Below, piece by piece: positions 25,406-33,683 of a DNA stretch of 46,599 nucleotides; the first letter of the stretch is position 1, and each line of letters begins with the position of its first letter. Origin of the DNA: Pseudoalteromonas sp. S16_S37 (GTDB lineage: Bacteria > Pseudomonadota > Gammaproteobacteria > Enterobacterales > Alteromonadaceae); assembly GCF_014694405.1 (NCBI RefSeq), contig NZ_JAAUWV010000036.1:1-46599 (forward strand), read 5' to 3'. A program made the translations under genes and the position numbers. The notes beneath the pieces were generated by a model. That model had not been told where the DNA came from. It ran no database searches and worked only from the letters and a program-made list of their open reading frames with translations.

Positions 25406-26140
25406 TTATGGCTCTACGTGGCAAGCAATATCGCTATCGCAGTTCGCAGCTCTCTCTTTCCATATGTTATCCCTTCTGTCTTTTTTCCATATTTCAGTCT
25501 TGACGTATTGACCATCTTTGGAATAAAACTTTACAACAAACTCTTTGACCCATCCATTGACTTTAACTTTATCAGCTTCCCGTGCCAGTTCAACGTAATC
25601 TCGAGGGTCCGCACCAAAACCAGAACAGACATCTCGACATGAAAACTCGACTATGATCCTTTCGTGTGCAGCATATGATTCGATAAGTGTTTTATTTTTG
25701 CCAATTGTTTTCCCTGCGGCCATGGCTTGTGTATACACTTTTTCAAACTTATCTAAAAATTTTACATCTATTTGTAAAAAGTTTGCTAGCTTAGCATTAT
25801 TGATGTTTTTTTGTTTTACCCATTCAGTTACAAGCTCAGGTGTTATTTCTGCTCCTTGTAACACTTTAACGAAAGCGGGTAGCTGATTCATGGGTAAAAT
25901 ATCCCCAACACCTTTAACCTCACCATATTTTTCTGGTGAAAAAGAATACATATATTGAGTATATCGTTGCACTGCGTTGATATAACTGTACTCATCTAGT
26001 CCTATTCTCTGAGCATCATTTTGGTATTGGCTTACCAATTCTAATGTAGTGAGTTCATGGCCGTTGTCGGGTGTTTGTGCAAATGCATTCCCGCACAACG
26101 TCGTAGTCAAAATACATACGGCCATAGCTAATTTTTTCAT
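25406..26140 (-). CDS. secreted protein, tandem family member 2 (long form, intact)
   Basis: A 244-residue exported protein; signal peptide MKKLAMAVCILTTTLCGNAFA with AAAGGA before the ATG. The helical N-terminal domain (about 27-145) has the family motifs GDILPMNQLPAFV (79-91) and INNAKLANFLQIDVKFLDKF (113-132). A second domain (about 160-244) has four cysteines, C168, C172, C234 and C240, in SCRDVCSGFG and NCDSDIACHVEP, likely two disulfides, and beta-like segments (WVKEFVVKFYSKDGQYVKTEIWKK). I know no family for it. It is the only intact long member of a three- to four-member tandem cluster inserted between speE and speA. Confidence 0.72.
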   Translation of the reverse strand: MKKLAMAVCILTTTLCGNAFAQTPDNGHELTTLELVSQYQNDAQRIGLDEYSYINAVQRYTQYMYSFSPEKYGEVKGVGDILPMNQLPAFVKVLQGAEITPELVTEWVKQKNINNAKLANFLQIDVKFLDKFEKVYTQAMAAGKTIGKNKTLIESYAAHERIIVEFSCRDVCSGFGADPRDYVELAREADKVKVNGWVKEFVVKFYSKDGQYVKTEIWKKDRRDNIWKERAANCDSDIACHVEP

Positions 26141-26265
26141 TGTTTTTCCTTTGATTAATTAATTTTATTGATTATTTATGTACCTTTTTGTGGGATGTTG
26201 TTTTTTTTGCTATTTTGTGTCAATTGTTTTTTTTGTGTTTCTGGTGTTGCGTTTGGTGCGGCATG

Positions 26266-26379
26266 TCACCTTTTGTTAGCATTCAAGCCGGAGGTTTTTG
26301 GATAATTTAATGAAGCTGCCATTGCGATGTTACGGTATAGAGGCGAGGCAAACAGGGCACTCAAAATTAATTTCTTCAA
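26266..26379 (-). pseudogene. 5' fragment of a short-form family gene
   Basis: A TTG start with the same AAGGA site as member 1 opens a 37-codon frame. Its first 22 codons read LKKLILSALFASPLYRNIAM, closely matching the signal peptide of member 1 (MKKLILSTLFASSLCSSAAM), and then the frame runs into unrelated sequence and a TGA. It is a truncated duplicate of the 24849-25277 gene, still with intact translation signals; the short peptide could be made but would carry no mature domain. Confidence 0.75.
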
Positions 26380-26387
26380 TGGAAGTA

Positions 26388-26483
26388 TCCTTCTATAAGT
26401 AACTTAAAAAAACAGCATCGTTATCAGTTTAATGACACAATGTTTTAGATTGTGATTTAAAAAATGCTTTAGGGGAGTGCCTA
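26388..26483. repeat. 96-base exact direct repeat, copy B
   Basis: Identical to 25287-25382. It links the terminator of the broken member to the truncated short-form gene, just as copy A links member 2 to member 1, so the pair long gene plus short gene was duplicated as a unit. Confidence 0.95.
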
Positions 26484-26489
26484 AAGCAT
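26464..26489 (-). terminator. terminator of the broken family member
   Basis: ATGCTTTAGG / CCTAAAGCAT form a perfect 10-base stem with a 6-base loop; TTTTT follows on the leftward strand. Confidence 0.8.
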
Positions 26490-26509
26490 CTACTTTCGAT
26501 GTGTATTTA

Positions 26510-27257
26510 CTAAGGCTCTTGGTAGCAGCCAATTTCACTTTCACATCTTTCGGCTCTTTGCTTTCAAATCAAGCCATCTGCACGAACTCGCCATGTTGCG
26601 ACATTATGCAAAGAACCATCACGATTGCGGGTAACAACCTTTACATCGGTATAAAAGCCACCATTATGGTAACCTTTTAACATATCTTGTAGATACATGT
26701 AATCTAAGCTTGTCATACCAAAATTTCCACATTCGGAACGGCATGTATATTCCACTATCTCAATCCATGATTGATGCATCGTCTTTGTTAAACTTATTTT
26801 TAGTTATAACGTCACCATCTATGACCGATTGCGCATATTCTTTTATAAACGGGTAAAGCTCATCAACGGAAAGCTGCAGGTAGCTTGCTAACTTAGCATC
26901 ATTAATGTTGATTGCGCTTGTCAGGCGTTTTTGAAACTCGGGTGAAAACTCGTCAGCTTGATGCTTAGCTTCAATGACCTCGGGAATTTGGTTAAAAGGC
27001 AGGATGTCTGCTGGGACATCAGTATCCTCGTATCCAGCAGGAGTTGCCAGCTTTGTCATAAAACGTTCGTATTTCAGCGCTGCAAAAGCGTAACGCTCTT
27101 TGCTGATCCCAACCGCATTGGCATCCGTCAGCAACGCATTTTGCAACGAATGATACTTACTAATTACAACACTGCTTACCGCATTATTGGTGCCAGCGAT
27201 TGCACAGTGACTCAGTAGTCCAGTAATGGTGATAGCTGCTAGAATTCGTTTTTTCAT
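26510..27257 (-). pseudogene. secreted protein, tandem family member 3, frameshift plus nonsense mutation
   Basis: The first frame (27257 to 26760) encodes a signal peptide (MKKRILAAITITGLLSHCAIA) and the helical domain with DILPFNQIPEV and INDAKLASYLQLSVDELYPFIKEYA, then ends at TGA. The next frame picks up from about 26779 with WIEIVEYTCRSECGNFG, the counterpart of RIIVEFSCRDVCSGFG in member 2, so one base has been lost or gained near 26760-26779. That frame meets TGA at 26564-26566 exactly where member 2 has Trp227, and past it reads KQRAERCESEIGCYQEP to a TAG at 26510-26512, matching KERAANCDSDIACHVEP. Two independent lesions argue against a simple sequencing error. AAGGGA precedes the start. 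The helical domain alone could still be secreted. Confidence 0.8.
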
Positions 27258-27310
27258 TTATAATCCCTTAAACTTAATTTATATTTTGTTTACTTTGCGT
27301 TTTCATTATC

Positions 27311-27325
27311 TTTTTTTTTTTTTTT
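27311..27325. repeat. run of 15 T
   Basis: An uninterrupted T15 lies 54 bases upstream of the start of the broken family member (A15 on its coding strand), in its promoter region. Runs of this length slip during replication. Confidence 0.9.
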
Positions 27326-27443
27326 GAGTCAACAGCGTTTAGGTATGTTTTGTACCTTTGTTGTTAATACTGACAAAGTACTATCGCCATGGCGTTATTC
27401 ACGTATTAAACTACACGTTTTTACATGATTAAGTGAGAAAGCC

Positions 27444-29324
27444 ATGACTTGGGGTTTAGATACTGCGCGAGAAATTTACAATGTCGCTCATTGGAGTGAA
27501 GGGTATTTTGATATTAATGCTCAAGGTGAGCTAGTAGCCTATCCTGATGGCGACCACAACAAAGCCCCTATTTCGCTTAATCAACTAACAGAAGAATTTA
27601 AAGCCCAGGGTTTAACTTTACCCGTGCTGGTGCGTTTTACCGATATTTTAAAGCACCGTGTTGATACCATGACACAAGCATTCACGCTTGCGTGCCAGCA
27701 ACGAGATTATCAGGGCCAGTACAATTGTGTTTATCCCATCAAAGTGAATCAGCAACGTTCTGTTGTCACCAAATTGTTGGCACACCCAAGTGGTCAAGTA
27801 GGATTAGAGGCTGGGTCAAAACCAGAGCTTATGGCTATTTTAGGTGTAGCAACCACGCCTATCACGATTGTTTGTAATGGCTATAAAGATAGTGAGTTTT
27901 TAAGGTTGGCATGTATTGGCCAAGCGATGGGCCACAAAGTGAATATTGTGGTTGAAAAGTTGTCTGAGCTGACAACGTTAATCAAAGAGATTGATGATTT
28001 AAAGATTGAGCCTGCCATTGGTATTCGCATTCGTTTGAATTCGGTGGGTAAAGGTAAGTGGCAAAACACCGGAGGCGAAAAGGGTAAATTTGGCCTAACT
28101 GCTGGGCAGGTGCTTGAAGCCGTAGACATGCTCAGAGCTGCGAATAAATTACATTTGATGAACTTAGTGCATTTTCATATTGGTTCTCAGATAGCAAACA
28201 TTCGAGATATTCATCGTGCTCTTAAAGAGTGTGCTCGTCATTTTGCTGAACTCTCTCAGTTAGGCGTTCCACTAAAAACCGTTGATGTGGGGGGCGGTCT
28301 AGGTGTTGACTATGAAGGGTCTGGATCTCGTAGCGCATGTTCTATGAATTATACGGTTGCTGAATATGCTCGCAATGTTGTAAGTGCTTTTGCAGAGGTA
28401 TGTGAGCAACATGATTTGGCTCACCCAGCGATTATTACTGAGTCAGGACGCGCGTTAACGGCCCACCATGCAGTTCTCATTACTGATGTGATCGACGTTG
28501 AAAAGGCGCCAAATCATCGCACACCTGAAGCGCCATCAGATGATGCGCATGCTATCTTACAAGAACTTTGGCTAGCATATAGTCGTATCACCGCGCGTTT
28601 AGCACTAGAAACTTATCACGATGCAATGCATCTATTCAGTGAAGCGCATGCTCAGTATGTACATGGCTTGGTTAGCATGACTCAGTGGGCTCAGATAGAG
28701 CAGTTATACTTCACCATACTCCATCGAGTCAGAGAGTTACTCAATGAAAATGCGCGCACGCATAGAGAAGTGCTTGATGATTTAAACGAAAAACTGGCAG
28801 ACAAACTGTTTGTAAACTTTTCACTGTTTCAGTCGTTGCCAGATGTATGGGGTATTCAGCAGTTATTCCCTGTTATGCCAATAGAGTCTTTGGACAAACC
28901 ATTGACGCAAAGAGCTATTTTGCAAGATATAACTTGTGACTCTGATGGCCAAATTCGTGATTATGTGGAAGGCTCAGGTATTGAGTCTAGTTTACCCATT
29001 CCGCCATATGTGCCCGGTCAGCAGTACCATATCGCCATGTTTATGGTGGGGGCGTATCAGGAGATCTTAGGTGATTTACACAACTTATTTGGCGATACAG
29101 ACTCGGTGCATGTAGAGCTTGGTGACGAGGGCTATACATTAACAAATGCGATAAAAGGTGACAGCGTACAAGATGTTTTAAAATTTGTTGATTACGACCA
29201 TACGCAACTTGCGCAAAACTTTGTCGATAGGATTAAACACAGCGTTGCAGATGAACAACTTAGAGAGCAATATTTACTGGAGTTAAACGCTGGGCTAGCA
29301 GGTTACACGTATTTTGAAGATTAG
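27444..29324 (+). CDS. speA: biosynthetic arginine decarboxylase
   Basis: A 626-residue PLP enzyme of the alanine-racemase fold class (E. coli SpeA 658), decarboxylating arginine to agmatine for putrescine and spermidine synthesis. K100 in VYPIKVNQ is the PLP lysine; HFHIGSQ, DVGGGLGVDYEG and ITESGRALTAHH are cofactor and substrate motifs; DITCDSDG holds the active-site Cys contributed to the partner subunit. The N-terminus lacks the E. coli extension, so it is probably cytoplasmic without processing. Start is the ATG at 27444. The agmatine-consuming gene speB is not in the window; speE lies 2.8 kb to the left in the opposite direction. Confidence 0.96.
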   Translation: MTWGLDTAREIYNVAHWSEGYFDINAQGELVAYPDGDHNKAPISLNQLTEEFKAQGLTLPVLVRFTDILKHRVDTMTQAFTLACQQRDYQGQYNCVYPIKVNQQRSVVTKLLAHPSGQVGLEAGSKPELMAILGVATTPITIVCNGYKDSEFLRLACIGQAMGHKVNIVVEKLSELTTLIKEIDDLKIEPAIGIRIRLNSVGKGKWQNTGGEKGKFGLTAGQVLEAVDMLRAANKLHLMNLVHFHIGSQIANIRDIHRALKECARHFAELSQLGVPLKTVDVGGGLGVDYEGSGSRSACSMNYTVAEYARNVVSAFAEVCEQHDLAHPAIITESGRALTAHHAVLITDVIDVEKAPNHRTPEAPSDDAHAILQELWLAYSRITARLALETYHDAMHLFSEAHAQYVHGLVSMTQWAQIEQLYFTILHRVRELLNENARTHREVLDDLNEKLADKLFVNFSLFQSLPDVWGIQQLFPVMPIESLDKPLTQRAILQDITCDSDGQIRDYVEGSGIESSLPIPPYVPGQQYHIAMFMVGAYQEILGDLHNLFGDTDSVHVELGDEGYTLTNAIKGDSVQDVLKFVDYDHTQLAQNFVDRIKHSVADEQLREQYLLELNAGLAGYTYFED

Positions 29325-29447
29325 ATAAATTATCAGTTGTTAGGTTTTTTGCCTATCGAAAACAAGGTATCATCTTTTGCCATATTAAGGGCTTAGTTAA
29401 GCATAATAGAGCTAAGCCAGTTGGTTTGGTTGTAAAGGAAGCATTGC

Positions 29448-30323
29448 ATGTCGTTGTTACGTTGTATTTTGAGTTTGCTACTGTATGCTCTAAACACGCT
29501 ATTCTGGTTTGTGCCAATTTTTATATTTGGTCTGATTAAGTTATTACCAATTGCGCCACTACAAAAGATATGCAGTCGGTTTGCTAAAGCGTGCGCCGGC
29601 TTGTGGGTTGCTGGTAATACTTGGAATCAGCGATTACTCTCTCCATTTACTTTAAATGTAGTTGGTCTAGATAACCTCAGACAACGTGACTGGTACTTGG
29701 TGATAGCAAATCATCAAAGCTGGGTTGATATTTTGGTTATGCAGCGTGTGTTGCATAAAAAAATTCCTTTTTTAAATTTCTTTTTGAAAAAGGAATTGTT
29801 ATATGTGCCTTTTTTAGGTTTGGCGTGGTGGGCATTAGATTTTCCATTTATGACTCGTACCAGTAAAAGCCAACTTAAGAAAAACCCTAAACTCAAAGGC
29901 AAAGATGTTGAGACAACACGCAAAGCCTGTGAAAAGTTTAAAACAATGCCAGTGAGTATCGTCAACTTTGTTGAGGGTACGCGATATACTGACGATAAGC
30001 ACCGACGTCAAAACAGTCCATATCAGCATTTACTAAAACCAAAAGCCGGCGGTATTGCTTTTGTGATGCAAGCCATGGGCGAGCAAATTAGTAAAGTGGT
30101 CAATATTACCATTCACTATCCAGATGGTATCCCCACATTTATTGACTTTGTTAGCGGGCGAGTTAAGCAAGTGGATGTGCATGTGGAGATTTTACCGGTC
30201 AGTGAAAACTTGATTGGTGATTATAGTAATGACAGTGATTTTAGAGTACGTTTTCAAAGCGAACTGAATCACTTATGGCAACAAAAGGATGAGCAACTGC
30301 GGCAGTTAAGTAGTTCAGAATAA
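29448..30323 (+). CDS. YihG-like 1-acyl-glycerophosphate acyltransferase, copy 1
   Basis: A 291-residue PlsC-fold acyltransferase. One or two N-terminal membrane helices (about 5-35) are followed by the catalytic NHQSWVD (the HX4D motif, near residue 88), FFLKKELLYVPFLG, and VEGTRYTD (the acceptor-binding motif III). KDVETTRKACEKF is typical of the YihG group, which transfers acyl chains to lysophosphatidate-type acceptors at the inner membrane. It is followed after 19 bases by a second gene of the same kind. AAGGAAG precedes the ATG. Acyl-donor preference is not readable from sequence. Confidence 0.88.
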   Translation: MSLLRCILSLLLYALNTLFWFVPIFIFGLIKLLPIAPLQKICSRFAKACAGLWVAGNTWNQRLLSPFTLNVVGLDNLRQRDWYLVIANHQSWVDILVMQRVLHKKIPFLNFFLKKELLYVPFLGLAWWALDFPFMTRTSKSQLKKNPKLKGKDVETTRKACEKFKTMPVSIVNFVEGTRYTDDKHRRQNSPYQHLLKPKAGGIAFVMQAMGEQISKVVNITIHYPDGIPTFIDFVSGRVKQVDVHVEILPVSENLIGDYSNDSDFRVRFQSELNHLWQQKDEQLRQLSSSE

Positions 30324-30342
30324 ATAATCCATGAGGTTGCAA

Positions 30343-31263
30343 ATGCTTAGAAATGTTTTACCAAATTGGTTTTTCGGCTGTTGTGCTACTTTAGTTTTAC
30401 TTGTAAATACCATTATTTGTGGCTTTATTGTTTTTGCTCTGGGGTTAGTTAAGCTGTGTATACCTATTAATGCCGTATCTCATCTTTTGCATATCGCCTA
30501 TGGGATGTGGTGCAAAGGTAATAGGCTAGGGCTTGAGATAGGCTGTGAAAGTCTGAATATCGTCGTGCCTGAGCAGGTAAAACAACAAGGCTGGTATCTA
30601 CTGGTTGCAAATCACATTAGTTGGCTCGATATAGTCGTATTGAGTGCCGTTGAGGCATTGCCTGCACCTAAGTTTTTTCTCAAAGATGAGTTGAAATATA
30701 TCCCTTTTATTGGTACAGGTGCATGGGCCATGGGCATGCCGTTTATGAAGCGAGCGAGCAAGGCTCAAATAGCCAATAATCCAAAACTAAAGGGCTTGGA
30801 TGTTGAGCGCACCAAACAAAGTTGCCGTAACTTTAGACGCCACCCAACGACGGTGATTAACTTTGCCGAAGGAACTCGCTTTACACCGCAAAAACAGTAC
30901 AAGCAAGGTAGTGAATATCAACATCTGCTTAAGCCTAAGGCTGGGGGGACGGCGTTTGCGCTAGAAGTGCTCAATGAACAGCTGGATGGTCTGTTAAGTA
31001 CCACCTTAGTGTATCAGGCCCTAGATCAACATATTTGCAGAAGTTTTATGCTAGGCCAGTTACACAGTATTCATGTAGCAATTGAATTATATGATATGCA
31101 CTGTGTACCTCAGGGTAGCTATCAATTAGATAAAGAGTATCGAATTCGTTTTCAAAATTTTTTAAATGCACTGTGGCATGCCAAAGATGAACAAATAACA
31201 CAACAGTTGCATGAGCACAGCAAAATGGGCCCGCAGACTAGTAAGGAAACTGCACCACTATGA
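30343..31263 (+). CDS. YihG-like acyltransferase, copy 2
   Basis: About 306 residues, a diverged paralogue of the preceding protein with the same order of motifs: N-terminal membrane helix, NHISWLD (HX4D), FFLKDELKYIPFIGTGAWAMGMPFMKRASKAQIANNP, LKGLDVERTKQSCRNFR, and FAEGTRFTPQKQY. The E-G-T-R motif is intact, so it is probably active. The ATG at 30343 is chosen because GAGG lies just before it; an ATG 12 bases earlier has no ribosome site. Its TGA overlaps the ATG of the channel gene that follows. The paired copies may serve different chain lengths or acceptors. Confidence 0.85.
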   Translation: MLRNVLPNWFFGCCATLVLLVNTIICGFIVFALGLVKLCIPINAVSHLLHIAYGMWCKGNRLGLEIGCESLNIVVPEQVKQQGWYLLVANHISWLDIVVLSAVEALPAPKFFLKDELKYIPFIGTGAWAMGMPFMKRASKAQIANNPKLKGLDVERTKQSCRNFRRHPTTVINFAEGTRFTPQKQYKQGSEYQHLLKPKAGGTAFALEVLNEQLDGLLSTTLVYQALDQHICRSFMLGQLHSIHVAIELYDMHCVPQGSYQLDKEYRIRFQNFLNALWHAKDEQITQQLHEHSKMGPQTSKETAPL

Positions 31264-32441
31264 CATTGGTACATTTAACGGATCTATTCGACCCTTGGTT
31301 TGCCAGCGTGCCGCAGGGGAACTTGCTCAGTGCACTAACGGCAAACAGTGTCGGTTTTATTGGGCTTGTCCTTCTTTATCTATTTACTAGGCGGTTGGTG
31401 TTTCCAACCATTCAAAAAGGTCTTATGCGCGTCTCGCCAACCCGTATTGGTCATCTAGCGCCAGAACTCAATAAAGTGACAGGGCGTTTAGCGGCGATGA
31501 TCTGTAGCGTCGCGTTTTTAGCCTTCAATGATAAGGTACTAGTTGCTCCTAACTGGGTGATGGGGGTACTGCAGTCGTTAGGGCAAGTGGTACTGGTGAT
31601 CGTTTCGGGCTTCTTATTCAGTGGCATGGTTAATCTCGCACACGCCATTTATAACCAACTACGTTTTGCGCAAGATGTACCAATACAAGGCATAGTGCAA
31701 GTAACTAAGCTGATGACATTTATTATCAGCGGTATCTTGGTGATTAGTTTGGTATTGGATAAATCACCTACCTATATTTTGTCGGGCTTTGGTGCGATTG
31801 CGGCTATTACCTTATTAGTTTTCAAAGATACAATTTTAGGACTGGTTGCGAGTATACAAATTGCTGCGAATCGTTTGGTAAAAACGGGCGACTGGATCCA
31901 AGTTGACGCTTTTGGCGCAAATGGTGAAGTTATTGATTTGGGTTTAAATACCGTACGTGTTCGCAACTGGGACAATACCGTGACCACGATCCCAACTTAT
32001 ATGCTTATTTCGGATTCATTTAAGAATTGGCGTGCGATGCAAGAGTCGGCAGGGCGACGTATCAAGCGAGCCATACTGGTGGACATGCATAGTATTCGAG
32101 TGCTGGATGGGAATGAAGTTGCTCGCATACAAAATCAGTTTAGTGAGTTAAAAAACCTTGAACAATGGCCCGATAAAACCACAAATTTGGGGCTGTTTCG
32201 TCGTTATGCCGAACAATATTTGCAGCAGCATCCTGCGATAAGCAAAGAGTGTGTGTTGATGGTCAGAGAACTTGCTCCAGCGCACAATGGTCTGCCCGTT
32301 GAGTTTTACTGCTTCAGTTCAGACAAAAGGTGGGTAGTCTATGAGCACTTACAAGCCGACATTTTTGACCATATGCTGGCAGTGATGGGCGATTTTGAAT
32401 TACGCCCATACCAGAATTTTTCAGGGCAGATGTGGCAGTAA
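31260..32441 (+). CDS. MscS-family mechanosensitive channel, YbdG-like
   Basis: A 393-residue membrane protein with about five hydrophobic helices (25-45, 75-90, 100-125, 150-168, 172-200) and then the MscS pore and beta domain: SGFGAIAAITLLVFKDTILGLVASIQIAANRLVKTGDWIQVDAFGANGEVIDLGLNTVRVRNWDNTVTTIP. The helix before GDWIQV is the Gly/Ala-rich TM3-like pore. It resembles YbdG (MscM). It opens under membrane tension on hypo-osmotic shock. It is translationally coupled (ATGA) to the acyltransferase upstream, so membrane composition and tension response are joined in one operon. Its 3' end overlaps chrA by 21 bases. Confidence 0.9.
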   Translation: MTLVHLTDLFDPWFASVPQGNLLSALTANSVGFIGLVLLYLFTRRLVFPTIQKGLMRVSPTRIGHLAPELNKVTGRLAAMICSVAFLAFNDKVLVAPNWVMGVLQSLGQVVLVIVSGFLFSGMVNLAHAIYNQLRFAQDVPIQGIVQVTKLMTFIISGILVISLVLDKSPTYILSGFGAIAAITLLVFKDTILGLVASIQIAANRLVKTGDWIQVDAFGANGEVIDLGLNTVRVRNWDNTVTTIPTYMLISDSFKNWRAMQESAGRRIKRAILVDMHSIRVLDGNEVARIQNQFSELKNLEQWPDKTTNLGLFRRYAEQYLQQHPAISKECVLMVRELAPAHNGLPVEFYCFSSDKRWVVYEHLQADIFDHMLAVMGDFELRPYQNFSGQMWQ

Positions 32442-33554
32442 CACACCCAATCCACTAAATAGTAATAACATCATCCAAATCGGTGGCTGAAAATACTTTA
32501 GCAATACAAAGCCTGTGATCACCGCGGCGATATGCCAAAGAGAATGAACGGCTGATTGCCAGATTGGATTATAAAATGCCGCTGTTAACAAGCCCACTAC
32601 GGCGGCATTCAATGCGGCCGTAATACTTGCGAATCGTGGTAACGAACTCAGCGATTGCCAATTGTGATGACATGCCCACATCAGCAGTAATCCGGGCAAG
32701 AAAATAGCGATAGTAGCTTGCAACGCCGACATGATGCTGTTTGCACCCTCTAGTTCTGCACCTAAGTATGTAGCAATGCTAAACATCGGCCCAGGCACCG
32801 CTTGCGCCGCAGCATAAGCGGTTAAAAAGCTCTCTTGAGTGAGCCCCAGCACCGTATTTTGTAGCAACGGTAATACCACATGCCCTCCACCAAACACTAA
32901 CGCACCGGCTTGATAAAATTGTGCAAAAGTGTCGTTGGGTAAACTAAAAAAGGTTAAAACGAATAATCCAATGAACAAAGCAAGCACAGGCCATTTGGGT
33001 GTTGAGGTTATGACTTTTTGGCTATCTGGAACGGTGCTAAAACGATATACACACGCAATCAATGTGGTGCTTGCTAGCAACCATAATTGAGTATGCAAGG
33101 TTGGAAAAGTTAATAATATCAATGTGCTTGCAAAAGTAACGACTTTTAGTGGGGTGGTTTTACAAAAACTTTTTGCCATGCTTAAGATGGCATCGGCAAC
33201 GATAACAACGGCAAAAAGTTTTAGCCCTGTAATAATGTTATCGAGCACGCCATGCATCTGTGAGGCTGTCATAGCGAGCATTAACATGATTAAAAAGGAG
33301 GGGAGCGTAAAGCCGATAAACGCAGCGATACCTCCGGCAATACCACCGCGCTCTAAGCCTATCGCAAAGCCAACTTGACTCGACCCAGGTCCTGGTAGGA
33401 TTTGAGATAAGCTGATCATCGTGCCGTACTGTTCACTTCGGATCCAACCTAGATTATCAACGAAGTGCTTTTTAAATATACCTAAATGCGCAGCAGGGCC
33501 GCCAAAGCTGGTACAGCCAAGTAAAAAAAATTGATAAAAAATACTCAGTGCCAT
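32421..33554 (-). CDS. chrA: chromate transporter ChrA
   Basis: A 377-residue two-domain CHR-family transporter. Each half opens with the family motif: FFLLGCTSFGGPAAHLGIF at the N-terminus and GALVFGGGHVVLPLL in the middle; LSQILPGPGSSQVGFAIGLERGG is the second signature. About ten to twelve hydrophobic helices are visible. CHR proteins export chromate by proton antiport, though many homologues have other anionic substrates. The ATG at 33554 is preferred since AAGG lies before it and the first motif follows directly; the in-frame codon at 33593 adds 13 unconserved residues. No regulator is adjacent. Confidence 0.92.
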   Translation of the reverse strand: MALSIFYQFFLLGCTSFGGPAAHLGIFKKHFVDNLGWIRSEQYGTMISLSQILPGPGSSQVGFAIGLERGGIAGGIAAFIGFTLPSFLIMLMLAMTASQMHGVLDNIITGLKLFAVVIVADAILSMAKSFCKTTPLKVVTFASTLILLTFPTLHTQLWLLASTTLIACVYRFSTVPDSQKVITSTPKWPVLALFIGLFVLTFFSLPNDTFAQFYQAGALVFGGGHVVLPLLQNTVLGLTQESFLTAYAAAQAVPGPMFSIATYLGAELEGANSIMSALQATIAIFLPGLLLMWACHHNWQSLSSLPRFASITAALNAAVVGLLTAAFYNPIWQSAVHSLWHIAAVITGFVLLKYFQPPIWMMLLLFSGLGVLLPHLP

Positions 33555-33683
33555 GGTTTGCCTTGTGATACAGTTAACTTTGTATGGTGACATGCTATTG
33601 TGACATATTTATTTCCACTTGATGTGTTTTATTGATTTCGTGAACAAGTGACAAGGTTATGTCAAAGTTAGAGGTATTTGAAT

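Larger units (their letters stand above)
26141..26509. other. 369-base intergenic region within the secreted protein cluster
   Basis: It contains, from right to left, the perfect terminator of the broken member, copy B of the 96-base repeat, the 5' fragment of a short-form gene and an AT-rich promoter region with two 8-base T runs for member 2. Confidence 0.8.

Noticed and set aside
26477..26680. Rightward frames within the secreted protein cluster (also 25376-25642, 25653-25886, 26958-27218)
   Set aside because: They are shadows of the leftward genes; signal-like hydrophobic runs come from antisense of AT-rich codons.
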